NCBI GenBank assembly: GCA_030642005.1
Contig: DAOWOP010000003.1
Location: 1-36,813, forward strand
From: Planctomycetales bacterium
Lineage (GTDB): Bacteria; Planctomycetota; Phycisphaerae; SM23-33
Direction of reading: 5' to 3'
Length of the DNA stretch: 36,813 nucleotides
Under the pieces are notes generated by a model. That model made no database searches and was not told the origin of the DNA. It worked only from the letters and a program-made list of their open reading frames with translations. Of this stretch, positions 8,854-17,900 are shown one piece after another; the stretch's first letter is position 1, and each line of letters opens with the position of its first letter. Position numbers and translations under genes: made by a program.

Positions 8854-10266
8854 TCAACTGTCGTAATACATATGGAACTCGTGCGGATGTGGCCGCAGTG
8901 CCATCTCCTGGAGTTCCTCCTCTCTTTTCCACGTAATCCAGCCTTGAACCAGATCGTCTGTGAAGACGCCGCCTTCGGTGAGGAACTTGTGATCGGCTTC
9001 GAGCGCGTCAATGGCTTCTTCCAGCGATTTGGGAGTGTGGCGATGCTTCGCCAGTTCGTCGGCTTTCATCTCGTAGATATCCACGTCGAGCGGTTTGCCC
9101 GGATCGATCTTGTTTTTAGCGCCGTCGATAGCGGCCATCAGCATTGCCGTCCACGCCAGATACCCGTTGGCGGTCGGATCGGGGCAGCGGAACTCCATTC
9201 GTTTAGCCTTTGGATTTTGCGAGTACATGGGAATGCGGATACCCGCCGAACGGTTTCTCGCCGACATCACAAGATTGACTGGCGCTTCAAAGCCAGGCAC
9301 CAGGCGGCGATAACTGTTGGTCGTCGGGGCTGCAAACGCCAGCAGCGCAGGCGCGTGGGCCAGGACGCCGCCGATGCAATGCAGCGCCAGTTCACTTAAA
9401 CCCGCATAGCCTTCACCGGCGAACAGCGGCTGGCCGTCTTTCCACAGCGATAAGTGCGTGTGCATGCCGCTGCCGTTATCCTCAAAGATCGGCTTGGGCA
9501 TAAACGTTACCGTCTTGCCGTGGCGCTTGGCGACGTTCTTTACGATGTACTTGAACCACATGAACTGGTCGGCCATATCGACAAGCGGTGAGAACTGCAT
9601 ATCAATTTCGGACTGTCCCGCCGTGCCCACTTCGTGGTGATGCGCTTCGACGACGATGCCGATCTTCTCCATTTCGTCGCTCATCTCGCCGCGAAGGTCG
9701 TGGTAGGTGTCGGTCGGACTGACCGGGAAGTATCCGCCCTTGTAACTGGGTTTGTATCCGAGGTTAGGTTCTTCGAATCGGGCAGTGTTCCACGCGCCTT
9801 CGGCCGAGTCGATCTTGTAATATCCGGTGTGCTGGTTCTGCTCGTATCGCACCTCGTCGAAAATGAAGAATTCAGGCTCCGGGCCGATGTAGCAAGTGTC
9901 GGCTATACCGGTTTCCTTGAGGTATTCGGCCCCCTTGCGGGCTACGTGGCGAGGGTCCCGCGAGTACTCCTTCCCGGTAATCGGATCGACAATGTTGGCA
10001 ATTACGCTGACGGTCGGCTTTGCGAAGAATGGATCGATGCGTGCAGTGTCGGCTTCCGGTACGGCCAGCATGTCCGAGACATGGATTCCCTGCCAGCCAC
10101 GGATTGACGAACCATCGAAACCTACGCCATTCGTGAACGTCTCTTCATCCCATGTACCAGTCGGAAACGAGCAATGCTGCCACGCTCCCAGCAGGTCGGT
10201 GAACTTGAGGTCCACCATTTTGGCGTCGTGCTTTTTGGCGAATTCAAAGAACTCTTTGGGTGTCAT
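8854..10266 (-). CDS. glnA: type I glutamine synthetase
   Basis: Fixes ammonia onto glutamate with ATP and is the main ammonia-assimilation enzyme. The sequence is GlnA type I throughout. It opens with MTPKEFFEFAKKHDAKMVDL and has the substrate-loop region GFDGSSIRGW and the Mg/ATP motifs EAHHHEVGTAGQSEID, NGSGMHTHLSLW and NRSAGIRIP. Tyr398 (DIYEM) aligns with the adenylylated Tyr397 of E. coli, so adenylylation control is possible, though no glnE is in the window. At 470 residues it is full length. It is the last gene of the minus-strand series amtB, glnK, outer-membrane barrel, glnA. Gaps of 30-75 bases allow one transcript, with GGAAAAACAGGA before the ATG. Confidence 0.98.
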   Translation of the reverse strand: MTPKEFFEFAKKHDAKMVDLKFTDLLGAWQHCSFPTGTWDEETFTNGVGFDGSSIRGWQGIHVSDMLAVPEADTARIDPFFAKPTVSVIANIVDPITGKEYSRDPRHVARKGAEYLKETGIADTCYIGPEPEFFIFDEVRYEQNQHTGYYKIDSAEGAWNTARFEEPNLGYKPSYKGGYFPVSPTDTYHDLRGEMSDEMEKIGIVVEAHHHEVGTAGQSEIDMQFSPLVDMADQFMWFKYIVKNVAKRHGKTVTFMPKPIFEDNGSGMHTHLSLWKDGQPLFAGEGYAGLSELALHCIGGVLAHAPALLAFAAPTTNSYRRLVPGFEAPVNLVMSARNRSAGIRIPMYSQNPKAKRMEFRCPDPTANGYLAWTAMLMAAIDGAKNKIDPGKPLDVDIYEMKADELAKHRHTPKSLEEAIDALEADHKFLTEGGVFTDDLVQGWITWKREEELQEMALRPHPHEFHMYYDS

Positions 10267-10339
10267 TCCTGTTTTTCCTTTTTTTCTTCTGGTTTGTGAA
10301 AATTTTCGTTTCTTAATTTCCCGGTGTTATGAGTCGCCA

Positions 10340-11224
10340 TTACCGGGTGTAGCCGATGGTAACACCGCCCCAGAACTCGTCGTTGAGCGCCTCATCATAC
10401 ACAGCATCGCTGAATCGAAGGAAGCCCGTTAGCGTTAAGTTACCGTATTTATCGGGGATGCCGAGGGCCGAACTCATATCGTAGGAAATATCCAGACCAT
10501 ACTGCAGATTCGCCAGTTTGGTCGATTCGCTGAGCTGGCCGTGATCGATACCCATGACGAACGATGGCGTAAGCGTCATGTCCTTCAGGATCGGCGTGTC
10601 CTTGAATCCGCAATCGGCGAGTGCGAAATCGTGGCTGATGCCCCACTCTATCCAACTGCCGTGGAGATCATCAACGTCCATATAGTAGGCGACGTACGGG
10701 TTCAGGACGGACTCTTTCGTCCCGAAAAGGCCGCTGTCGTCAAAACCCAGCGAGATATACCATTCGTGCGTGAACCTCCCGTCGCCGGAGGCCTGGGGGA
10801 ACTGATACCCGATCCAGCCTAACTCGACGGTCGTGGCAATGGCCTCGACGTCGTAGCTCCAGCTCAGCGTGTAATCGACCTCCTGGAGATGTCCGTCGCT
10901 GGACGGGTCCATCGATTTCTGTCCGCCGAACCACTCAAACCAGATTGATCCTGAAAACGTACCGAAATTTCCGGTATCGTATGACGCACCGACCGTCATC
11001 TGATGATTGGGTTTCTCCCTGCCTTCACCGGCATATTCGCTGAGGTTCTGGCCACGCCAGACATAGTCGCTGACAAGTGTATAGTCGATGCTGAAGGTTA
11101 TCGGCAACGGTTCCCAGGAGGCAGATTCGGTCGCCGGCTCCTGGGCTTGTACGGGCGACATGGCGAATCCAACCAACAACAAACCGACAATCAGGCCTGC
11201 GGCGCTTCCATGCGATCTCTTCAT
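10340..11224 (-). CDS. putative outer-membrane beta-barrel (TorF/Gcw_chp-like)
   Basis: A secreted protein of 294 residues. The N-terminus is a typical signal peptide: MKRS, then a hydrophobic stretch ending near AMSPVQAQE. The mature part is rich in alternating aromatic and polar strands. It contains FSIDYTLVSDYVWRGQNLSEY, which resembles the opening strand of the TorF/Gcw_chp family of putative porins, and ends WGGVTIGYTR. The family's function is not established. It lies between glnK and glnA with short gaps, so it is probably co-expressed with ammonium uptake. Carriage of ammonium or organic nitrogen across the outer membrane is an inference from position only. It could also be a general barrel of other function. 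The final residue is Arg rather than the classical terminal Phe. Confidence 0.75.
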   Translation of the reverse strand: MKRSHGSAAGLIVGLLLVGFAMSPVQAQEPATESASWEPLPITFSIDYTLVSDYVWRGQNLSEYAGEGREKPNHQMTVGASYDTGNFGTFSGSIWFEWFGGQKSMDPSSDGHLQEVDYTLSWSYDVEAIATTVELGWIGYQFPQASGDGRFTHEWYISLGFDDSGLFGTKESVLNPYVAYYMDVDDLHGSWIEWGISHDFALADCGFKDTPILKDMTLTPSFVMGIDHGQLSESTKLANLQYGLDISYDMSSALGIPDKYGNLTLTGFLRFSDAVYDEALNDEFWGGVTIGYTR

Positions 11225-11278
11225 TGTGTGTTTCCTTTCCTGTATGGCGTTCCGACGGAGTTCTGCATATTGTCTTAA

Positions 11279-11620
11279 TCAGCCGATGGCGTCTTGTCCT
11301 TCTTCGCCGGTGCGTATCCGTATACATCGTTCCAGCGGGAGTACGAAAATCTTTCCGTCGCCTATGTTGCCTGTACGCGCGCCCTTGATGATGGCGTCGA
11401 TAGTCGGCTGGACGAATTCATCGTTAACTGTGATCTCCAGGCGCATTTTCTTCAGCAAATTCACTTCGATATCAACGCCTCGGTAGGTTTCGTGGTATCC
11501 CTTCTGCTGACCGCATCCGAGGGCGTTGGTAACGGACATTTTGCACACCTCGGCGGCATAAAGGGCCTGCTTCACGTCGTTGATCTTCTCAGGCTGGATG
11601 TATGCGATAATCAACTTCAT
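11279..11620 (-). CDS. glnK: PII nitrogen-regulatory protein (GlnK type)
   Basis: A trimeric sensor of 2-oxoglutarate and ATP/ADP that gates AmtB and can modulate glutamine synthetase and NifA/NtrC-type regulators. It has 113 residues, the standard length, with MKLIIAYIQPEKINDVKQAL at the N-terminus, the T-loop around 37-55 and the C-terminal signature GDGKIFVLPLERCIRIRTGE. Position 51, the tyrosine uridylylated in enteric GlnB/GlnK, is isoleucine here (YRGVDIEV). Position 49, the serine phosphorylated in cyanobacterial PII, is valine. Neither known T-loop modification is therefore possible. It lies 30 bases downstream of amtB with an AGGAG ribosome binding site, the classical amtB-glnK pairing in reversed gene order. 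Confidence 0.95.
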   Translation of the reverse strand: MKLIIAYIQPEKINDVKQALYAAEVCKMSVTNALGCGQQKGYHETYRGVDIEVNLLKKMRLEITVNDEFVQPTIDAIIKGARTGNIGDGKIFVLPLERCIRIRTGEEGQDAIG

Positions 11621-11650
11621 AGTGGTTACTCCTGTTGACCCATTACGGGA

Positions 11651-13033
11651 TTACTGATTGCTGAATATCTGGAAACCACTGTAGGCCTCCATACCGTGTT
11701 CGCCGACATCGAGGCCTCGCAGTTCTTCTTCCTTGCTGACCCGCAGGCCAATGGTCTTCTTGATGGCAAGGAACAGCACCAGGCCAAGCCCGAATGCCCA
11801 TGCGAACGCCACGCCCACACCGAGCGCCTGCACACCGAGTTGGCTGACACCGCCGCCGTAGAAAAACCCGCCATTGGCCTCACCAAGCCCCAGCGCCTTT
11901 TCGGCGTTGAACAGCCCGCAGGCGAGCGTCCCCCACGCGCCGCACAGGCCGTGAACACTGACGGCCCCGACCGGGTCGTCAACTTTCAGCACACGGTCGA
12001 TGAAGATCACGCCCAGAACGACCAGCACGCCTGCGACGCCCCCGATCAGGAAAGCCCCGAATGGGGTAACGGTCGCACAGCCGGCGGTTACACCGACCAG
12101 TCCGGCCAGTGCGCCGTTGAGCGTCATTGATGCGTCGGGTTTCTTGAAGATGATCCATGCGGTGAACATCGCGGCGATAGCGCCGGCGGCAGCGGAGATG
12201 TTCGTGGTTACGGCGATTCGCCCGATTGAACCGTCGCCGATGAGGGTGCTTCCGGCATTGAAACCGAACCAGCCGAACCACAGGATAAACACGCCCAGGG
12301 CAGCCAGTGGAATGTTGTGGCCCATAATGGCCTTGGCTTTTCCGCCCGGACCGTACTTGCCGATACGCGGACCCAGGACAATCGCACCGGCCAGGGCCAT
12401 CCACCCGCCGACGGAATGCACAACCGTCGAGCCGGCGAAATCACAGAAGCCCGGACCGACCTTCTCAAGCCATCCGGCAGCGCCGTCACCGAGCAGCAGA
12501 CTTCCCCATACCCAGCCGCCGAAGACCGGATAAATCAACAGAGTGATGAAGAAACTGTAAACCAGATAGCCGACAAACTTCGTCCGCTCGGCCATTGCGC
12601 CGGAGACAATCGTAGCGGCTGTCGCGGCGAATACCGTCTGGAAGAGCAGGAACGTGTAGTTCCAACTATCGCCTGTTGTCTCACCCAGGGCAAACATCGA
12701 CGTGCCGATGGTTCCACTACCGGACTTCAGGCCGAACATCAGCCCAAATCCGATTACGAAGAACGCGACAGTTCCGACGGAAAAATCCATCAGGTTCTTC
12801 ATAAGGATATTGACGGCGTTCTTGGCACGAGTGAAACCCGTCTCGACCATGGCGAATCCGGGCTGCATGAAGAATACGAGGAACGCTGCGATGCACGTCC
12901 AGACGACGTTCACGTTGAATGTGATTGTCTCGCCGGTGTCGTCCGGTGGGACCACGGCGGCTTCGTCCGCCAAAACCGGCGCGGACAACACGCCAAGGAA
13001 CAGAATGGCGATCAATAGGTTTCTTGCTTTCAC
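11651..13033 (-). CDS. amtB: ammonium transporter
   Basis: A trimeric inner-membrane channel for ammonium with a cleavable signal peptide (to about ADE) and then eleven expected membrane helices. The conserved FMQPGFAMVETGFTRAKNAVNI segment and the two pore histidines are present: VVHSVGGW and VSVHGLCGAWGT. The start chosen is GTG at 13033-13031, because AAGGAG lies 8 bases before it. A TTG two codons upstream would sit only 2-3 bases from that site. The protein is 460 residues. The C-terminal cytoplasmic tail (EEELRGLDVGEHGMEAY) is the part to which PII proteins bind in the family. It heads amtB-glnK-barrel-glnA and is preceded by a perfect sigma-54 promoter. Confidence 0.96.
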   Translation of the reverse strand: MKARNLLIAILFLGVLSAPVLADEAAVVPPDDTGETITFNVNVVWTCIAAFLVFFMQPGFAMVETGFTRAKNAVNILMKNLMDFSVGTVAFFVIGFGLMFGLKSGSGTIGTSMFALGETTGDSWNYTFLLFQTVFAATAATIVSGAMAERTKFVGYLVYSFFITLLIYPVFGGWVWGSLLLGDGAAGWLEKVGPGFCDFAGSTVVHSVGGWMALAGAIVLGPRIGKYGPGGKAKAIMGHNIPLAALGVFILWFGWFGFNAGSTLIGDGSIGRIAVTTNISAAAGAIAAMFTAWIIFKKPDASMTLNGALAGLVGVTAGCATVTPFGAFLIGGVAGVLVVLGVIFIDRVLKVDDPVGAVSVHGLCGAWGTLACGLFNAEKALGLGEANGGFFYGGGVSQLGVQALGVGVAFAWAFGLGLVLFLAIKKTIGLRVSKEEELRGLDVGEHGMEAYSGFQIFSNQ

Positions 13034-13110
13034 GTTCAAGTCTCCTTAGGGACTGAGCGAGTCCGTTTGTCTCATCGACCAGACTGCACTGATGTCGGTG
13101 TAAGAATAGG

Positions 13111-13125
13111 GCAAGTAATGTGCCA
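13111..13125 (-). promoter_or_regulatory. sigma-54 (-24/-12) promoter of amtB operon
   Basis: The minus strand reads TGGCAC-ATTAC-TTGC, an exact match to the RpoN consensus with correct 5-base spacing. The predicted start is near 13099, giving a leader of about 65 bases to the amtB GTG. It requires an AAA+ activator, and the divergent gene starting at 13291 encodes one. Confidence 0.85.
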
Positions 13126-13134
13126 AAGTGGACA

Positions 13135-13153
13135 AACAGGATTAAGTCCTGTT
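13135..13153. promoter_or_regulatory. perfect inverted repeat between amtB and its candidate activator
   Basis: AACAGGA-TTAAG-TCCTGTT is a 7-5-7 perfect palindrome centred about 20 bases upstream of the amtB -24 element. It lies 138 bases before the activator's ATG. Enhancer sites for sigma-54 activators usually lie further out, so it may instead be an operator or a promoter-proximal activator site. Confidence 0.45.
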
Positions 13154-13211
13154 ACGGTAAGGTTTTACGGGTTGCCTTGACCAACAACCGCTTGGTACAA
13201 AAATCACTTTC

Positions 13212-13240
13212 TTGTCATATTATTCTGGATTTATTACAAA
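13212..13240 (+). promoter_or_regulatory. candidate sigma-70 promoter of the GAF/AAA+ activator
   Basis: TTGTCA (13212-13217) and TACAAA (13235-13240) are separated by 17 bases, matching consensus at 5/6 and 4/6. The predicted start near 13247 gives a leader of about 44 bases before the ATG at 13291. Confidence 0.4.
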
Positions 13241-13290
13241 TAAGTAACTATGATTGTTCCGAAGTACATTATTGGAAAGGGCCTGGCATT

Positions 13291-14868
13291 ATGACTGAAA
13301 GCAGCGTCGATAGTCCAGCCGGTACAGATGTCGCCGAGCGGCATGTCCGCGAACTCGAAACGCTCCACGCCATCAGCGGGGTCCTGGCCGCCGGGTCGCT
13401 ACAGAAACAGGTGTTGGTGGAGATTTTGGATGTTTTACACGACCAACTCGGCATGACCCACGGAACGCTCATGCTTCTGTCGGCCGGCGGCGATGAATTG
13501 GTGATCGAGGTCGGTCACGACCTTCCCGAACGGAAGCGTCAGGCCGTCCGCTACAAGATGGGCGAAGGCATTGCCGGAAGGGTCGTACAAACCGGCAAAC
13601 CCGCCATTGTTCCCCGGATATCCCAGGAACCGTTATTCCTTGACCGTCTCCACAAGCAACGGGACGCTTCCGGGGACGAAATCAGCTTCATTTGTGTACC
13701 CATCGCTATCGGAGACGAAGTCATGGGGACGCTCTCGGCCGACCGAATTTTTAACGAGTCAGCGTCGCTGGATGAAGATGTTCGCGTACTGAGCATAGTA
13801 ACCAGCATGATCGCCGGCGATGTCCATAAGCACCGGGAACTGGCAGCTGAACGGCGAGCTCTGGAGGAAGAAAATATCCGCTTGCGAGGCGAGCTGGAAG
13901 ATCGCTTTTGCCCCGAAAATATCATCGGCAATTCCAGTGCGATGCGCGAAGTGTACATGGCGATTCACCAGGTCGCCTCATCCGACACAACCGTGCTGAT
14001 CCGGGGTGCGTCAGGAACCGGGAAGGAGCTGGTGGCCCATGCTATCCACTATGCAAGCCCACGCGCGAAAGGGTCGTTTGTCAAGGTCAACTGTGCAGCA
14101 CTCAGCGAGAACCTGCTGGAAAGTGAACTGTTCGGGCACGAGAAAGGAGCATTTACCGGGGCCATTCAGACGCGAAAGGGCAGGCTCGAACAGGCTGACG
14201 GGGGTACGTTATTCCTGGACGAGATCGGGGATTTTTCAGCCGCTACACAAGTCAAGTTGCTTCGCGTGCTTCAGGAGCGTGAGTTTGAGCGTGTCGGGAG
14301 CAATCACACCCAAAGGGTCAATGTGCGGATAATCACCGCAACCAATCGTAACCTTGAGCAGGCGGTGGAGAGTGCGATTTTCCGCCAGGACCTGTACTAT
14401 CGCATCAACGTGTTCCCGATTTCCCTGCCACCCCTGCGGGATCGTAAGGACGACATACTCCTGCTGGCAGACCACTTCGTCGAGAAATACTCGAAGACAA
14501 TGTCCAAGGGCGTTCGGCGGATAAGCACGCCGGCGATAAATATGATGGTCGCGTACCATTGGCCCGGCAACGTCCGCGAGTTGGAAAATTGTATCGAGCG
14601 GGCCGTCCTGTTGAGTACCGACGGCGTGATTCACGGACATCACCTCCCGCCCACGCTTCAGACGTCCGACGCATCCGGTACTGTCGGCGAAGGGACGCTT
14701 CAGGACCGCGTGGACCTTTTCGAGCGGGATATTATTGTTGACGCGTTGAAACGCTCCGGCGGAAACGTAGCCCAGGCCGCTCGCGATCTGCGATGCACTT
14801 CCAGAATTCTGCGCTACAAGGTCCACCACCTCGGGATAAACCATAAAACATATTGCCGAGGAAGGTAG
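13291..14868 (+). CDS. NifA-like sigma-54 activator with GAF sensor
   Basis: An enhancer-binding protein that remodels RNA polymerase-sigma-54 using ATP. Its 525 residues comprise a GAF domain (about 20-180), a short charged helix (about 183-210), an AAA+ domain with Walker A at 239-246 (GASGTGKE), an intact GAFTGA loop at 286-291, Walker B GTLFLDEIGD and an arginine-finger region. A Fis-type helix-turn-helix closes the protein (GNVAQAARDLRCTSRILRYK). The domain order is that of NifA, but no nif gene is nearby. The ATG at 13291 is preferred over upstream in-frame codons because those would overlap the amtB promoter and AAAGG lies before the ATG. It is divergent from amtB and followed by gltBD. 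Activation of the amtB sigma-54 promoter is the obvious inference, and sensing through PII or a small molecule bound by GAF is possible. Confidence 0.88.
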   Translation: MTESSVDSPAGTDVAERHVRELETLHAISGVLAAGSLQKQVLVEILDVLHDQLGMTHGTLMLLSAGGDELVIEVGHDLPERKRQAVRYKMGEGIAGRVVQTGKPAIVPRISQEPLFLDRLHKQRDASGDEISFICVPIAIGDEVMGTLSADRIFNESASLDEDVRVLSIVTSMIAGDVHKHRELAAERRALEEENIRLRGELEDRFCPENIIGNSSAMREVYMAIHQVASSDTTVLIRGASGTGKELVAHAIHYASPRAKGSFVKVNCAALSENLLESELFGHEKGAFTGAIQTRKGRLEQADGGTLFLDEIGDFSAATQVKLLRVLQEREFERVGSNHTQRVNVRIITATNRNLEQAVESAIFRQDLYYRINVFPISLPPLRDRKDDILLLADHFVEKYSKTMSKGVRRISTPAINMMVAYHWPGNVRELENCIERAVLLSTDGVIHGHHLPPTLQTSDASGTVGEGTLQDRVDLFERDIIVDALKRSGGNVAQAARDLRCTSRILRYKVHHLGINHKTYCRGR

Positions 14869-14932
14869 CGTCGGGTTAATGTTGCTTATCTGCCAGGCTC
14901 ATAAAAACGATAGTTAACATGTTGATGTGCGC

Positions 14933-14948
14933 GCCCGCTATCACGGGC
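14933..14948 (+). other. small hairpin upstream of gltB
   Basis: GCCCG-CTATCA-CGGGC forms a 5-bp GC stem in the 124-base gap between the activator gene and gltB. There is no T-run after it, so it is not a convincing terminator. It could lie in the gltB leader. Confidence 0.25.
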
Positions 14949-14992
14949 AGCAGCAAAAACGCGGCACAACGAGATAATCGCAGGAAAAGAAC

Positions 14993-17900
14993 GTGGCATC
15001 AGAATCACAGACAAACCGGTTCCTGTATGAGGCTCGGCGTGAGCACGACGCCTGCGGTATCGGTGCGGTTGTGAACATCGACGGCAGCCGCAGCCATCGT
15101 ATCCTTGAACTGGGCAACCAGATTGTATTGAACCTTCAACATCGAGGCGCGTCCGGAAGCGACGAAACCACCGGCGACGGGGCCGGTATCCTGTTTCAGA
15201 TTCCCCACGAGTTCTTCGCAGAAGAGGCCGACAGAGACGGCATCACCCTGCCGGAACGGGGGCGTTACGGTGTGGCAATGGTTTTCGAACCCAAAGACCC
15301 GGACCTCAGACGCAAGTGCGAGGAACTACTCGAACAGGCTGTTGCCTATTACGGACTGGAGGTGCTGGGCTGGCGCGACGTACCGGGCGAAGCGACTTGT
15401 CTGGGCGATCTGGCCCGTGCATCGGAACCGTCTGTCAGGCAAATGTTCATCGACGGAAACGGACGGCCCGCTGAATCGCTCGAACGCACTCTCTATCTGG
15501 CTCGCAAACGGGCCGAACGTCTGTTATCCGAAAAATTCGGCGACCATGCGGCCGATTTCTACATAGTTTCCATGTCCTGCCGCACGATTTGCTACAAGGG
15601 CATGTTCCTTGCGCCACAACTGTTCGGATACTACCCGGATTTATCGGATGCGCGGGTTGTCTCGTGCCTGGCGATGGTTCACCAGCGCTACAGCACAAAC
15701 ACGTTTCCCAACTGGCGTCTGGCCCAGCCATTTCGAATGGTGGCCCACAACGGCGAGATAAACACCATCAGCGGAAACGCCAATCGCATGAAGGCCCGCG
15801 AGCACCTGCTGGAGTGCAGGAAATTCGACGAGGATTCGCCCGCCGGCGCCGGGCAGGCGGGTCTGGACGACCTGTTGCCGATCCTCATTCCCGGCGGCAG
15901 CGACAGCGCACAGTTTGACAACGCTCTGGAACTACTTGTCCGGGCCGGTAGGTCCCTTCCGCACGCGATTATGATGATGATCCCCGAAGCCTTCGGGCCT
16001 AGTTATCACATCAGCACCGATAAACGGGCGTTTTATGAGTACCACGCCGCCGTGATGGAACCATGGGACGGACCAGCGGCGATGCTGTTCACCGACGGGA
16101 AATTAATCGGCGGTACGCTTGACCGCAACGGGCTTCGACCGGCAAGGTACGTCGTAACAACCGACGGGCTTATGGTGCTGGCCAGCGAGGCCGGAGTCGT
16201 CGATTTTCCGCCGGAAAAAATCCGCTCCAAAGGGCGGCTCCAGCCGGGACGGATGTTCCTGGCCGATACCGAAGGCGGGCGAATCATACTCGACAATGAG
16301 ATTAAGGGACGGATCGCACGAGGAAAGCCGTACCGCCGCTGGCTGACGCAAAACCACATCGAACTTCGCGGACTGTTCGCATCCGCCGAGAGCAAAAAGC
16401 CCGATCCGAAAACTCTGCGAAAGCGGATGCGTGTGTTCGGATATACCCGTGAGGACCAGCGGATGATCCTCATCCCGATGGCCCTCAATGCGCAGGAACC
16501 TATCGGTTCGATGGGTACCGACACACCCCTGGCGGTGCTGTCGGATCGTCCGAGACTGCTGTTCGATTATTTCAAGCAGATGTTCGCGCAAGTAACCAAC
16601 CCGCCGATCGACCCACTGCGCGAAGGTCTTGTAATGTCACTGATGAGTTTCACCGGGAAGAAGCGCAATATACTGGACGAGACGCCGGAGCACTGTCGGC
16701 AGTTGAAACTGCCCCATCCGATTCTGACCAATGAGGACGTGGTTCGTCTTCGCACGGCCAATCGAGACGACTTCAAGGTGGCCGTCGTGGACGCCCTCTT
16801 TGACGTCGATAACGATGATTCCGCCGCCGCGATGCGGCGAGGCCTGGACAAAATGGTCGATGCCTGCGCCGAAGCCATTGCCGACGGCGCATCGCTCATT
16901 ATCATCTCCGACCGCAATTTCAACGAGATGCGGGCGGCCATTCCGAGCCTGCTGGCGACGTCGGCGGCGCACCACGGACTGATAAAATGCAAACTCCGCA
17001 ATGAGGCCGGACTGGTCATCGAAACCGGCGAAGCCCGCGAAGTGATGCACTTCTGTTGCCTGTGCGGATACGGCGCAAACGCCGTGAACCCGTACCTGGC
17101 CTTCGAAACGCTCAGCGACCTCCATCGCAACGGCGATATTTCCAACGACATCGAACCCGATCAGATTATAGATAATTACATCGCCGCGATTAAAAAGGGC
17201 ATCCTCAAAACAATGTCCAAAATGGGCATATCGACGCTGCGGAGTTATCACGCTGCCCAGTTGTTCGAGGCCGTCGGGCTGGACGGCGAACTTGTGGACG
17301 AGTACTTTACGGGCACCTCGTCACGGATTTCCGGGGCTGACCTGGAGGCGATTGCCCGTGAAACGCTTCGACGCCACCAGCGTGCTTATACCGACCTGGC
17401 TCCCGGCGAGCCTGAGATTGAATTCGGCGGCGAATATCAATACCGTCGCGACGGCGAAACGCACCTGTGGAACCCACAGACCGTCGCCTTCCTCCAGCAC
17501 GCCGTCAGGGCCGACGACGCCGAAACCTACGCAAAGTACGCAAAACTGATTAACGATCAATCGGAGCAATACTGCACACTCCGAGGGTTGTTTGAAATGA
17601 CCCGTAGCACGGGCGTCCAGCCTGTGAATTTGGAGGAAGTCGAACCGGCTGAAGAAATCGTCAAACGCTTCTGTACGGGTGCGATGTCGCACGGATCGAT
17701 CAGCAAGGAAGCCCACGAAACAGTTGCCCTTGCCATGAATCGCCTTGGCGCGATGAGCAACACCGGTGAAGGCGGCGAAGACCCTGCCCGATACGGTCAT
17801 GGTAACGGCGATTCGCTCAACAGCGCAATCAAGCAGGTCGCCAGCGGCCGATTCGGCGTAACGATAGAATACCTCGCTCACGCGAAGATGATTCAGATAA

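Noticed and set aside
13120..13290. Upstream extension of the GAF/AAA+ activator frame
   Set aside because: It would begin inside the amtB sigma-54 promoter and has no family similarity; the ATG at 13291 has a ribosome binding site and is followed directly by the GAF region.
13291..14868. Reading the NifA-like protein as evidence of nitrogen fixation
   Set aside because: No nif structural or cofactor genes are present; the neighbours are ammonium uptake and assimilation, so a general nitrogen regulator is the simpler reading.
14869..14992. Sigma-54 promoter before gltB
   Set aside because: GCGGCAC at 14961-14967 and TGGCAT near the start codon look similar, but neither is followed by TTGC at the required spacing.
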